Origin: Inediibacterium massiliense
GTDB taxonomy: Bacteria > Bacillota > Clostridia > Peptostreptococcales > Thermotaleaceae
Length of the DNA stretch: 64,000 nt
Assembly (NCBI RefSeq): GCF_001282725.1
Contig: NZ_LN876586.1
Location: 397,009-461,008 of the forward strand
Reading direction: 5' to 3'
Below are positions 44,410 through 53,501 of this stretch, in pieces (positions within the stretch are counted from its first letter, which is position 1; each line of letters opens with the position of its first letter). A program made the position numbers and the translations under genes. The notes beneath the pieces are model-generated. The model was not told where the DNA came from. It saw only the letters and a list, made by a program, of their open reading frames with translations, and ran no database searches.

Positions 44410-45399
44410 ATGAAAAAAATAGTTTTTATATTGTTGGTGATGGGTTTAGTTTTATTAATTTCATGTAAAGAGCAACCAAAAGATAGCTCTTCAGAAAAAT
44501 TACAGGAAAAACAAAATTTATCTATTGAAAAATATAATGCTTATGTAGAAGTGAATAATTTTATGAATGAGCGTTTTAATGAAGTTTTAGCTTATTATTA
44601 CAAAGGATTTGGATTAGATATGGATACCTATTCTACAAATGTAGGTAGTGTTGTTATTAGTTCTGTATCAGAAACAGAACTTGATATGGTTCTTAAAAAT
44701 CTACAGGTGTATACAAAAGAGCCTGTCATAAAAGATTTGGATGCAGCAGCAAAGGATTTAGAGCCTACTATGGTAGAGCTTAGTCATATACTAAATGATG
44801 CAGAGTTTTATTATGACTCTAAAAATTATGTAGATGATCATTTTGAAGAGGGAAAGAAATTGCATACTCAAATTTGTACTAGCTATGAAGAGTATGAGAA
44901 GAAGAAAGAAAGATTTATAAAGGCTATGAGGGAATTATGTTATACACAAACTCAAAAAGATATGGAAAAATATATTAAAAATAAGGAGCATATTAAATAT
45001 TATTCTATAAGTTATATGTTAATAGCAGTAGATATGTTTGATGAACTACAAAAGCAAAATATAAGTGATGAAAATATGATGAACATAGACCAAGAAAAAT
45101 TTGCAGAGCAATATAATCATTTATCAAAAGAAATAGATAAACTTATGGAGGCAGTAAATAATTCATCAAGTCATGAAAAAACTCAATTTGAACCATATAA
45201 TTTTAAGGATTTTATAGATTATGCACAAAAGACAAAGGCAGCAGCAGCAGACCTTTTAAATAGCTTGAATAAAAAAGATTCATCTTTGGGGTCACCTGAG
45301 GAATTTTATAGTAATTTGAGAACTATGATTTCTTACTATAATAGAGTAGTATATTTTTCAGATGAGGTAAAAAATCTAAACTATTTCCCTACTAGATAA
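44410..45399 (+). CDS. DUF3829-like lipoprotein (tandem paralog 1)
   Basis: A 329-residue lipoprotein; the signal peptide ends in LISC (lipidated Cys19). The mature part is all-helical, acidic and similar to DUF3829 proteins: NAYVEVNNFMNERFNEVLAYY near the start, NDAEFYYDSKNYVDDHFEEG in the middle, and RTMISYYNRVVYFSDEV at the end. It faces the outside of the membrane. The function of the family is unknown. It lies 60 nt before a paralog with the same architecture, so both arose by tandem duplication. Confidence 0.8.
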   Translation: MKKIVFILLVMGLVLLISCKEQPKDSSSEKLQEKQNLSIEKYNAYVEVNNFMNERFNEVLAYYYKGFGLDMDTYSTNVGSVVISSVSETELDMVLKNLQVYTKEPVIKDLDAAAKDLEPTMVELSHILNDAEFYYDSKNYVDDHFEEGKKLHTQICTSYEEYEKKKERFIKAMRELCYTQTQKDMEKYIKNKEHIKYYSISYMLIAVDMFDELQKQNISDENMMNIDQEKFAEQYNHLSKEIDKLMEAVNNSSSHEKTQFEPYNFKDFIDYAQKTKAAAADLLNSLNKKDSSLGSPEEFYSNLRTMISYYNRVVYFSDEVKNLNYFPTR

Positions 45400-45459
45400 A
45401 TTGTAAGGACTTTTAAAAGTCTAGCAATAAATGATCTATACATATGAAGGAGGAACAAT

Positions 45460-46458
45460 ATGCTAAAGAAAATGGTAGTATTGATTTTATGCTGTACAAT
45501 GCTTAGTGCATGTAATGTTAACACTAAGGAAAATTCCAAAGATACATCAAGTGAGGTGGAAATCAGTCAAGAACAAAGGCGTATAAATAAGGAGAATGTT
45601 TATGTAGAGTTGAATAACTTTATTACAGGACGTTACTTTACAGATATTATTGATAGATATTTTATCATGTTTGGGACAGAAGAATTTGTAAAACCTTCAG
45701 GGGCACCTTTTGTCAATACAGTTGCACAACATGAAGTAGAGTTGATAGAGAAAGCATTAGAATGTTCAAAAAGTGAGCCTAAAATAGAAGGATTTGACGC
45801 AGCAGTACAAGATCTAATTCCTAAGATGCAAAAATTAATCAATGTCATGAATGAAGCTCATACATATTATAATCAAAAAGATTATGTAGATGATAATTAT
45901 GCAAAAGGAGCTGAATATCATAATCAAATTATAGAAATATATTTCAATGAATTTTATCCATCTCTGAAGGTATTTTTAAATAATATGGAAGAAATGGGTG
46001 AGAGAAAAAGAAAAGAAGATATGAAAAATATGAAAGACCATGATTTCATGATTCAATATCATATGCTAGATATATTATGTAAAGCTCAAGATATTCAAAA
46101 TGAAATGTATAATCAAGGTATTGACTCTTCAAATATTTTGAAATTAAATATAGTTCCAGTGAAAGAAAAATATCAATTGTTAATTGAGTCTATTGGAAAG
46201 TTAAGAGAGTATGGAAAAGATAATAGTAGATTAGAAAAGGAAGGTTTTGTTGCAGCACAAATAGAGCAGTATTTAAAGGATGCAGGAAATGTAAAAGCTT
46301 CAGTAACAGAAATTATTCAAAGAGTTGAAAAAAAGGAACCAATAGATGCGTTTGATATTCAACATGGCTATGTAACATCTCGATCAGGAACTCCAGAAAA
46401 TTTTGATTCTAAATTAGGAGATTTAATTGATTATTATAATAGAAGCATTACTCGATAG
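45460..46458 (+). CDS. DUF3829-like lipoprotein (tandem paralog 2)
   Basis: A 332-residue lipoprotein with lipobox LSAC (Cys18) and the same helical body as the upstream gene: NVYVELNNFITGRYFTDII, NEAHTYYNQKDYVDDNYAKG and a final LIDYYNRSI. The paralogs are clearly related but well diverged. AAGGAGG precedes the ATG. A long bidirectional terminator follows. Confidence 0.8.
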   Translation: MLKKMVVLILCCTMLSACNVNTKENSKDTSSEVEISQEQRRINKENVYVELNNFITGRYFTDIIDRYFIMFGTEEFVKPSGAPFVNTVAQHEVELIEKALECSKSEPKIEGFDAAVQDLIPKMQKLINVMNEAHTYYNQKDYVDDNYAKGAEYHNQIIEIYFNEFYPSLKVFLNNMEEMGERKRKEDMKNMKDHDFMIQYHMLDILCKAQDIQNEMYNQGIDSSNILKLNIVPVKEKYQLLIESIGKLREYGKDNSRLEKEGFVAAQIEQYLKDAGNVKASVTEIIQRVEKKEPIDAFDIQHGYVTSRSGTPENFDSKLGDLIDYYNRSITR

Positions 46459-46514
46459 GGTATGACATAGGATAAAAGTGTAATATATTCTATGGTTAAA
46501 AAAGAAGACAAAGC

Positions 46515-46560
46515 GAATGAAAATCCCCTATAGGATGTATCCTATAGGGGATTTTCATTC
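46515..46560. terminator. Bidirectional terminator
   Basis: A perfect 21-bp inverted repeat (arm GAATGAAAATCCCCTATAGG plus A) around a 4-nt loop separates two convergent genes. Confidence 0.9.
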
Positions 46561-46570
46561 ATAGAAATGA

Positions 46571-47446
46571 TTAAGCTACAGCAGTTGCATGGATAAAATG
46601 TACGATCTCATCATAGTTTACATCTATGAGGTATGTAAAATCTGTGTTGACTTCCAATTTGTTTTTAGAATTCAATTCATGAAGTTCGAATTTAAGGGAA
46701 GCTGTTTTACAGAGGTCACAGTATATTAAGGTACATAAAAAATGCTCTTCTTTTTCTAAATGTTCATCTAATGTAAAGGAATTAAGTAAAGTGTTTATAG
46801 ACAAATTTTGAGATAAATGACTTTCTAAGTCTTCGAAGAATACTAAACCGTCACCTTTAGAAAAATTAAAAATTTCTTTTTCTTTTTTATATAATTTACA
46901 GGTATGACAATAAGGGTGATCTTTTTGGAAAAAGCCTGCGAAAAGACATCCTACAATCACTCCAAGAGCATCTATCATGGCAAATACCCAACCTACAATA
47001 GGATTGGAGATATCTCCTATAGAACGAGCTTTATAACTAAATGAAATAGGTGTGTTTTCAATCATATATTTTTTATAAGTAAAAAAATCAAATTGTCCAT
47101 AGTCATCTGAATAGTAGTTGCTTACATGATCACCATCTAACGTATAGACAATTTCCATATTTTCAGGATTTATACAAGTGATCATATAGCTTGTATACTC
47201 AATTCCCAAAATACAAATAAGTGAAAGAACAAATCCGATTAAAAAATGTTTGCCAGTGATAAAGACATTTGATTTAAACAATCCCTTGTAATATCCATAT
47301 CCACAGATATAGCCTGTAAATAATGCACCAATAGGGATAACAAAAAAGATAGAAAAATGTAAAGCTTCAAATCCTGTAAAAAATAAAATCAATACAGGTA
47401 ATAAAATACTAACAATAAGTGATAATAGTCCTAAAAAAATACTCAT
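46571..47446 (-). CDS. Hypothetical membrane protein with Cys-pair (zinc-ribbon-like) tail
   Basis: Unrecognised 291-residue protein. Four hydrophobic segments are visible (~4-26, 30-52, 68-88, 150-170), with an extracytoplasmic loop between the third and fourth rich in Tyr and Asp. A cytoplasmic tail of ~115 residues contains CHTC (~178-181) and, further on, CDLC, which could hold a zinc ion. The ATG follows AAGGAGGACATGC, a strong site. It appears to be a real, complete gene; no function can be assigned. Confidence 0.7.
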   Translation of the reverse strand: MSIFLGLLSLIVSILLPVLILFFTGFEALHFSIFFVIPIGALFTGYICGYGYYKGLFKSNVFITGKHFLIGFVLSLICILGIEYTSYMITCINPENMEIVYTLDGDHVSNYYSDDYGQFDFFTYKKYMIENTPISFSYKARSIGDISNPIVGWVFAMIDALGVIVGCLFAGFFQKDHPYCHTCKLYKKEKEIFNFSKGDGLVFFEDLESHLSQNLSINTLLNSFTLDEHLEKEEHFLCTLIYCDLCKTASLKFELHELNSKNKLEVNTDFTYLIDVNYDEIVHFIHATAVA

Positions 47447-47607
47447 GCATGTCCTCCTTGTATTTACATAAAATTAAATTTCTTGAAAATTATACAGACA
47501 AATATATATATTGTAAATATAAAATGCGAAATATAGTAAAATGTACCTAGATATTTATCTGTTTTAGAAGGACTCATGGATATATGAAAGGAGAGGTATA
47601 TGGTCTT

Positions 47608-48732
47608 TTAATTTACACATACACCCGTACCATCTTTGATATGATCATATATCCATTTTGCATTATCTACACTGAGTCTAACACATCCATGTGAAAGAGA
47701 CTTACCTAGTCTTGAATCTACAATATTTTTCCCTTTAGAATCAAATAAGATAGAATGGAAATAATAATTTTGAAAAAATCGTACCTTGTATTTTGCTTTT
47801 ACTTTTCCATTATAAGATGTGAGCCATGGACCTCTACCACAAATTTCAAAATTACCTTTTATAGTTGGAGTAGATGCTGTTCCGTCTGTACAGAGCATTG
47901 TTTTAAAGAGACTCCAATTCTTATTTTTTCCTTCGAAAATATAAGTCTTATGTTTATTGGTATCTACCCATACAAAATAATTTGTTTTACTACTAAAATT
48001 TGTTTCATTGATCATTGCTTCTAATTTTTCTTTTTCTGAAAGAACATTTTTATATACTATAATTTCCTCTGAATATTCACTGATGCATTTTCCAGATAAA
48101 TCTTTTACATATACAATTCCTTTATATACTCCAGGTTCATTTGGAGTATATAAAATACTATTATTTTCACTGAGTAAACCATCATAGACTACATTTGAAT
48201 CCTTAAATATATACCAATGATAAACTAAACCACTTCCTTGTGCTGAAACGGAAAAATTAAGAGGTGTGTGAACAGGTTGTTTACTCTTTTGATCTATATC
48301 TACAGAATTTATTTTAAGAGGATGAATAATTTTAATTTCTTCTGATAATTTACTTATGGTCTTTTCTTGATCATCTTTAATGGTTACAACTACTTGGTAT
48401 TTTCCTGATTCATTCATAGTAAAAAATAAAAAGTTTTCTTTACTATATTCTTTTTTATATATTTCATCAAAGTCTTTAAATACAGTCCATTCATAACTTA
48501 AATTTTTCCCTTCACAAATAGCTATAAATCTAAATGGAGTTCCCATTACCTCAATATTGCTTCTATCCATTTTGATTGCAGATATTTTTGGTGAAACTTC
48601 ATTTTTAACTTCTTCACTAATAGGTGATTCTTCATTTTGTGCATAGATTTGATGAGATGATAAAACCTGTGCTTGAAGCAAAATTAAAGTAAAAATGAGT
48701 AAAAAACAAATAAGACATTTAAGATTACGCAA
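47608..48732 (-). CDS. Secreted L,D-transpeptidase with two triple-tyrosine/PKD-like repeats
   Basis: A 374-residue exported enzyme. Signal peptide (~1-28), two Ig-like repeats (~50-135 and ~140-225, each with Y-x-W and G-x-Y signatures such as SYEWTVFKD and YHWYIFKDS), and a YkuD catalytic domain (~250-374) ending in SLSHGCVRLSVDNAKWI with the catalytic Cys. Such enzymes form 3-3 crosslinks or attach proteins in peptidoglycan. The TTG at 48732 is preceded by GGGGGGAG; no better start exists. It is one of three L,D-transpeptidases in this part of the window. Confidence 0.88.
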   Translation of the reverse strand: MRNLKCLICFLLIFTLILLQAQVLSSHQIYAQNEESPISEEVKNEVSPKISAIKMDRSNIEVMGTPFRFIAICEGKNLSYEWTVFKDFDEIYKKEYSKENFLFFTMNESGKYQVVVTIKDDQEKTISKLSEEIKIIHPLKINSVDIDQKSKQPVHTPLNFSVSAQGSGLVYHWYIFKDSNVVYDGLLSENNSILYTPNEPGVYKGIVYVKDLSGKCISEYSEEIIVYKNVLSEKEKLEAMINETNFSSKTNYFVWVDTNKHKTYIFEGKNKNWSLFKTMLCTDGTASTPTIKGNFEICGRGPWLTSYNGKVKAKYKVRFFQNYYFHSILFDSKGKNIVDSRLGKSLSHGCVRLSVDNAKWIYDHIKDGTGVCVN

Positions 48733-49067
48733 TGCAGTCTCCCCCCATATTTTGATAAATTCCCCACAAAGTAAATGTATGTAGGTGGTATAGGTTATAT
48801 GAATGAATTTTTATTTGATCTATATGAGAGAAAATTACTTTTACAGATAGAAAAAAATAAATTATAAGAAAAATTAGAATTGTTGAATAAATATTATTTT
48901 TTTAAACTATTGTAATATATTTTCAAAAGTGATAGAATAAATTAATTCTATTAAGTGATATAAAAATTTAGAATTAGATTTAATATGGTTAACAACATTT
49001 CCTCTTTTTAAGAAGATAATGTAAATCAATTTTAAATCTTAATCCATTGAAAAGGAGGAGTGTTGAA
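48733..49067. other. Gap without recognisable feature
   Basis: AT-rich divergent intergenic region between the L,D-transpeptidase and zinc-ribbon genes. I see only the ribosome site of each gene at its edges and no convincing promoter, hairpin or small ORF. Confidence 0.5.
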
Positions 49068-49241
49068 ATGGCAGATAAAACTTTGGTTTGTAAAGATTGT
49101 GGAAAAGACTTTGTATTCACACAAGGTGAGCAAGATTTCTATAAAGAAAAAGGTTTTGACAATGAACCACAAAGATGTGCTGAATGTAGAAAAGCAAAAA
49201 AACAACAAAGAAATAACAACAATAGAGGATTTAGAAGATAA
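49068..49241 (+). CDS. Small zinc-ribbon protein
   Basis: A 57-residue protein with CKDC and CAEC pairs forming a zinc ribbon (LVCKDCGKDFVFTQGEQDFY...QRCAECRKAKK) and a basic, Asn/Arg-rich tail. This matches the widespread small zinc-ribbon family of Firmicutes, whose members may bind nucleic acid or ribosomes; the role is not established. The ATG 49068 is preceded by AAGGAGGAG; the frame is open to an unsupported ATG at 49047. Confidence 0.88.
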   Translation: MADKTLVCKDCGKDFVFTQGEQDFYKEKGFDNEPQRCAECRKAKKQQRNNNNRGFRR

Positions 49242-49250
49242 TTGTATGTA

Positions 49251-49287
49251 AAAACCCCGACAGGATATATTCCTAGAGGGGTTTTTT
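49251..49287 (+). terminator. Intrinsic terminator after the zinc-ribbon gene
   Basis: AAAACCCC/GGGGTTTT outer stem with a smaller inner hairpin AGGATATATTCCT, and a T run. Confidence 0.85.
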
Positions 49288-49403
49288 AATATATGAAAAT
49301 AGGATTATAAATGTATATACTGAAATGATCAATATATACAATAAAAAATGATAAGATAGATTTTTTAGAATGGGATAAAATATTTGAAGGGAGAAGTGAT
49401 TAT

Positions 49404-49937
49404 ATGTATACCTATAAAGATACTCAAATTGTTGTTGTACAAGGAGATATTACAAAATTAAAAGTAGATGCTATAGTAAACGCAGCGAATAATAGCCTGT
49501 TAGGTGGGGGTGGTGTAGACGGGGCCATACATAAAGCTGGAGGAGCAGAGATATTAGAACAATGTAGAAAAATAGGTGGATGTCCTACTGGAGAGGCTAG
49601 AATTACTACAGCAGGAAAGATGATCAGTAAATATGTCATTCATACAGTAGGGCCTATTTATAGGGGAGGAAGTAATAATGAAAGTAAGCTTTTATATAAT
49701 GCTTATTTTAACTCATTAAAATTAGCTACTGAGTATGATATTCAAACGATAGCTTTTCCATCGATTTCTACAGGTGTATATGCTTATCCTATAGAAGAAG
49801 CTTCTGATATTGCTATAAAAGCTGTTATGGATTTTTTGGTTAAAAATAGCCAAATCACTCAAATTGTTTTTGTTTTATTTAAAGAGAAAGACTTTGCAAT
49901 TTATAAAAAAAAATTAGATAAGATTTTTTGCAAGTAA
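49404..49937 (+). CDS. Macrodomain protein (O-acetyl-ADP-ribose deacetylase, YmdB-like)
   Basis: A 177-residue single macrodomain. The ADP-ribose-binding motifs are complete: VVQGDITKLKVDAIVNAANN, LLGGGGVDGAIHKAGG and AFPSISTGVYAYPIEEA. Bacterial proteins of this length hydrolyse O-acetyl-ADP-ribose or remove ADP-ribose from proteins. ATG with AAGGGAG upstream. Single gene; it shares a terminator region with the convergent chemoreceptor gene. Confidence 0.92.
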   Translation: MYTYKDTQIVVVQGDITKLKVDAIVNAANNSLLGGGGVDGAIHKAGGAEILEQCRKIGGCPTGEARITTAGKMISKYVIHTVGPIYRGGSNNESKLLYNAYFNSLKLATEYDIQTIAFPSISTGVYAYPIEEASDIAIKAVMDFLVKNSQITQIVFVLFKEKDFAIYKKKLDKIFCK

Positions 49938-49977
49938 AAAATAGAGGAATATAAAATTTGAAAAAATAAAGGCACAC

Positions 49978-50007
49978 AAAAAGGAACCTTCAAAAAAGTT
50001 CCTTTTG
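49978..50007. terminator. Bidirectional terminator
   Basis: AAAAGGAAC/GTTCCTTTT stem between convergent macrodomain and chemoreceptor genes. Confidence 0.8.
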
Positions 50008-50030
50008 TAACTTTATATAGTATGAAAGTT

Positions 50031-51776
50031 TTATATATTATCTTTTATTTTAAATTTAGAAATACTTTCATTTAATAATATAGCTTCTCCGTTTAAAACT
50101 TCAGACATAGATTTTAATTCTTCCGCAGATGCCATTTCTTCTTGTGTAGTTGCTGCTAAATTCATAGTATTTGAATCAATTGTTTTTGATACTTTTTCAA
50201 TTTCATTCATAGTTTCATTTATATTTGTAACTCTGGATACAATTTCACTAGCAGAATTTTTAATCTCACTTATTTTATTTTCTATATCTTTATTAGAGTT
50301 TCTTATGATTTTAAATGTATTACTAACATGATCTGTATATTCTTTACCTTCTGTAGTCATATCTACACTTTCTGAAATAGCTTTTTCGACATGATTTGTT
50401 TCTTCATTCATAAATCCAATAATATCTACTATTTCGCTAGCGGCAATATTAGATTCTACTGCAAGTTTTCTAACTTCATCTGCAACTACCGCAAAGCCTC
50501 TTCCATGTTCTCCTGCTCTTGCAGCTTCAATTGCTGCATTAAGTGATAAAAGATTTGTTTGATCGGCAATACTTGATATAGTTGTTAATATTCCCTGTAT
50601 TTTACCCATATTTTGTGTTAAATTTTTTACTACTGAATTTGCATTATGGATACTACTTTCAATTTTATCAATTTGATTTTTGGTATTTTTAATGACTTCT
50701 GTTCCATTATTCACATTTTCTACTGTTTGATATGCAATTTGATTTGTATCTTGTATTTGAGTAAAGATATTTTGAATATCATCATCTAATTGATCTAAAA
50801 CATTTTTTATATTGTGTGTGTTTGTGACTTGATCATTAGATATAGATGAAATTTCGTTGGTAGATATAGCTAGTTCTTCTGATGCTTTTGATGTATCTGA
50901 TGAACTGATTAAAATGGCTTTAGATGCTTCTGTAACTTTTATACAAGAGGATTTGATCTTTTCTATCATATCCCGTAATGAATCTACTGTTTTACTTAAA
51001 GCTATGTTTATTTTTCCAATCTCATCTTTTCTAGAAGTATCAATATGTATAGTTAAATCTCCATTAGCAATAGTATGAATTGATTCTACAAGTTTGTTGA
51101 TAGGCCTAAACATGACTTTTAATGCAATGAAATTAATAAAGATAGAAATTGCAATAAAAATAATAGTAATAGAGATAATCAGAGCTTTAAATTCATTTGT
51201 TTTTTGAGAAAGTTCTTTTCCTTCAAAATCATATTCTATTACACCTACTACTTGATTAGAAGAATTAAAGATTGGAACAAAAGCAGATATGTAGTATTTG
51301 TTAAATGTGTCTACGTAATAGGGTTCGCAAGTATATGATTTTCCTGTCTCAAAAGCCATCTTAGCTTCTTCTGAAAAGTCAGATTTCTTTTGCTTATGTC
51401 CTAATTCTACATGTGCATCACTACCATTAATAATATATGTGTAGTTGTTTGAATCATTAGATACTATCGTATATAACATACCATTTCCAATACTTATATT
51501 TAGCTCTTGTAATTTTTTTCTTGTATCTATATAGAAAGGATCTTGTTTATTTAAAGAAGTTGAAAGTTCTTTAAATTTGTCTCCATCTATTAATGATGAA
51601 GCTGATTTTGCAATATTAAGACCTTCTTCTTGTAAAAGCTTAGTAGTATGTTTGTACATATTATTATAAAAGACATATCCCATAAGAAGTGTAGACAACA
51701 TAATGATTATGGATGTGATGATTATAATTTTAGACTTTAAAGATAAAGAAACATTAGATATTTTTTTTATTTTCAA
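50031..51776 (-). CDS. Methyl-accepting chemotaxis protein
   Basis: A 581-residue transmembrane chemoreceptor: TM1 (~15-37), extracytoplasmic sensor domain of about 150 residues (Cache-like), TM2 (~190-212), HAMP ([19 protein letters not shown]) and a signalling domain whose hairpin tip reads [19 protein letters not shown] and [14 protein letters not shown]. Receptors of this type control flagellar switching through CheA/CheW. TTG 51776 is spaced 8 nt from AAGGGATG; an in-frame TTG 21 nt upstream lacks such a site. It lies directly downstream of a peptidase remnant. Confidence 0.92.
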   Translation of the reverse strand: MKIKKISNVSLSLKSKIIIITSIIIMLSTLLMGYVFYNNMYKHTTKLLQEEGLNIAKSASSLIDGDKFKELSTSLNKQDPFYIDTRKKLQELNISIGNGMLYTIVSNDSNNYTYIINGSDAHVELGHKQKKSDFSEEAKMAFETGKSYTCEPYYVDTFNKYYISAFVPIFNSSNQVVGVIEYDFEGKELSQKTNEFKALIISITIIFIAISIFINFIALKVMFRPINKLVESIHTIANGDLTIHIDTSRKDEIGKINIALSKTVDSLRDMIEKIKSSCIKVTEASKAILISSSDTSKASEELAISTNEISSISNDQVTNTHNIKNVLDQLDDDIQNIFTQIQDTNQIAYQTVENVNNGTEVIKNTKNQIDKIESSIHNANSVVKNLTQNMGKIQGILTTISSIADQTNLLSLNAAIEAARAGEHGRGFAVVADEVRKLAVESNIAASEIVDIIGFMNEETNHVEKAISESVDMTTEGKEYTDHVSNTFKIIRNSNKDIENKISEIKNSASEIVSRVTNINETMNEIEKVSKTIDSNTMNLAATTQEEMASAEELKSMSEVLNGEAILLNESISKFKIKDNI

Positions 51777-51812
51777 TAAAAACGCATCCCTTCGCAAAAT
51801 TTTCTTTAAAAG

Positions 51813-52058
51813 TTAATGAAGATCATGGACTACTGGAATCTCAACAAAGCTTTCATTTGTATTTAATATAAAATTTGTAGTTTTAAAAGGTCTTAGGGTA
51901 TATTCAGCATCTGTAGACAATATAATTAAACCAAGTCTATGTCCTTTTTTTAGTGTGTAATCCATAGGTTGCAAGTCTAATGTAAATGTATATTCTTTAA
52001 TGGATACTCATGGGAGAATTAGTGTGAATGCTAATACCATAGATAAAAATTTTTTCAT
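51813..52058 (-). pseudogene. Remnant of a secreted Xaa-Pro dipeptidyl-peptidase (internal deletion plus stop)
   Basis: From ATG 52058 (ribosome site GGAGGACTACAATT) the frame reads a signal peptide start, MKKFLSMVLAFTLILP, then TGA, and continues in the same frame with EYTFTLDLQPMDYTLKKGH, RLGLIILSTDAEYTLRP and a normal stop at 51813. The second part is the C-terminal jelly-roll end of PepX/CocE-type S15 peptidases. The several hundred residues of catalytic domain are missing, so a large deletion joined the two ends. The product would be non-functional. Confidence 0.72.
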
Positions 52059-52238
52059 AATTGTAGTCCTCCTTGATGTCTTAGTTTGATTCTTTTAAAA
52101 TAAGAATTATTAAATTGAAATTAGATGAATGGGCATATAATATAAGTATGAGGGATTTTGTAGGTTGTTTTAAATAGTACTTATTTACTATAATTCCCAT
52201 ATTATCATGTGAAGGGCAAATATTCAAATTTTTTGTAG

Positions 52239-52385
52239 AAGAGTAGCGATAATTGGAAGAAGTTCAGTAATTCAACCAAGAATAAGTATATAGAATTTGA
52301 ATGGGTAAAAGGACATTCTAATCATTTTGAAAATACTATATGTGATCTATATGCCAAAGAAGCTGCGAGAGAAAATAAAATCTAG
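52239..52385 (+). pseudogene. C-terminal remnant of ribonuclease HI
   Basis: An open frame without a start reads NWKKFSNSTKNKYIEFEWVK, GHSNHFENTICDLYAKEAAR and stops at 52383-52385. W-V-K-G-H, the N-E-x-x-D-like stretch and A-x-x-A-A match the C-terminal third of RNase HI. The N-terminal catalytic part is absent; upstream sequence to 52236 has stops in this frame. It lies in the same decay zone as the peptidase remnant. Confidence 0.65.
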
Positions 52386-52414
52386 TCCATATCATATGAT
52401 ATGGACTAGATTTT
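52377..52414. terminator. Bidirectional terminator
   Basis: A 38-nt perfect palindrome (arm AAAATCTAGTCCATATCAT) ends the RNase HI remnant and the convergent L,D-transpeptidase gene. Confidence 0.88.
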
Positions 52415-52440
52415 ATTATGTACCTAAATAAGATAATAGG

Positions 52441-53256
52441 CTATAAGATAGATATACTTGTTCCATAAGGAATATATTGTTGAATCCACTGGGCATCTTC
52501 TATAGATACTCTGATACAACCAGAAGAAAGTCTTTGTCCTAAAATAGGGTCTATCACATTTTTATTTTTATCCATAGGAATAGAGTGGATTAAATAAGCT
52601 CCATGAAATCTAGTCCAATATTTTGCTCCCATATTAAAGCGAGGTGCATAAAACCAATTTCCTTTATCTGTAATTGTATAAGTTCCTCGAATGGTAGGAG
52701 AAACATTTTTACCTGTCGAGCAAGGAATGGTTTTTAAAAGTTTGTCATCCATAAGTACATATAACTTTTGTCTATGGACATCACATAATAGAAAATATCT
52801 TGTATTACTTTTCAGATTTTCTTTATGAATAAAGTCAAAAATCTCGTTTTCTTGTAGAATAGAAGGATCTACAGGTATATCTGCATCAATATCTAAATGA
52901 GAAATATGAATCCAACCTATTAAATAATCTTTTTTTACTTGATACCATTGATACCCCTTATCTTGAATAATTTCTACTCGATCCCCAGACTGTAAATTTC
53001 CTATACTATATTTTCCTGGATTTTGATAGATCGTGCAAGGATATTTTATTGTTCCATAGACTATATAAGGGTTTATAGATTGTATTGGATTATATTCGGA
53101 AACCTCTTCTTGTACAGTTTGTTCATGTTCTACAACAAAGTCTTTGCCTTTAAAATTCTCCATCATATATTTTACAAATTCCTCTTCTGAATCTGCGTAA
53201 GAATATGAACTCAAACTCAATAGGCATATTAATAGTATGATTGCTTTTCTCAACAT
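52441..53256 (-). CDS. Secreted L,D-transpeptidase with SH3-like domain
   Basis: A 271-residue exported enzyme: signal peptide (~1-21), an SH3-type domain (~75-125; IGNLQSGDRVEIIQDKGYQW, VKKDYLIGWIHISHL) and a YkuD domain (~150-271) with HSIPMDK and the catalytic SSGCIRVSIEDAQWI. The SH3 part should bind peptidoglycan. In the catalytic motif Ser replaces the more usual His before Gly-Cys (S-S-G-C versus S-H-G-C), a known variant. The ATG follows AAAGGATGATAT. It precedes the first IS110 copy. Confidence 0.88.
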   Translation of the reverse strand: MLRKAIILLICLLSLSSYSYADSEEEFVKYMMENFKGKDFVVEHEQTVQEEVSEYNPIQSINPYIVYGTIKYPCTIYQNPGKYSIGNLQSGDRVEIIQDKGYQWYQVKKDYLIGWIHISHLDIDADIPVDPSILQENEIFDFIHKENLKSNTRYFLLCDVHRQKLYVLMDDKLLKTIPCSTGKNVSPTIRGTYTITDKGNWFYAPRFNMGAKYWTRFHGAYLIHSIPMDKNKNVIDPILGQRLSSGCIRVSIEDAQWIQQYIPYGTSISIL

Positions 53257-53501
53257 ATATCATCCTTTCCGCTATTTATTATACAATATTCATCATTTTA
53301 AATATACCATTTTTATCTAATTATATAGAAAAATAATATGTAGCTGAGGGATTCATAAAGACTTGTGGTAATAAGTCAAGATAGAAAAAGATAGGTTTTG
53401 ATTAAACTTACAATAATATTTTCTAAAAAAGTCAGCACTTAATAAACCTAAGGTAAATTAGGATTAAAACGAAAAGATTGCGCATCGAAGATTATTCGAT
53501 A

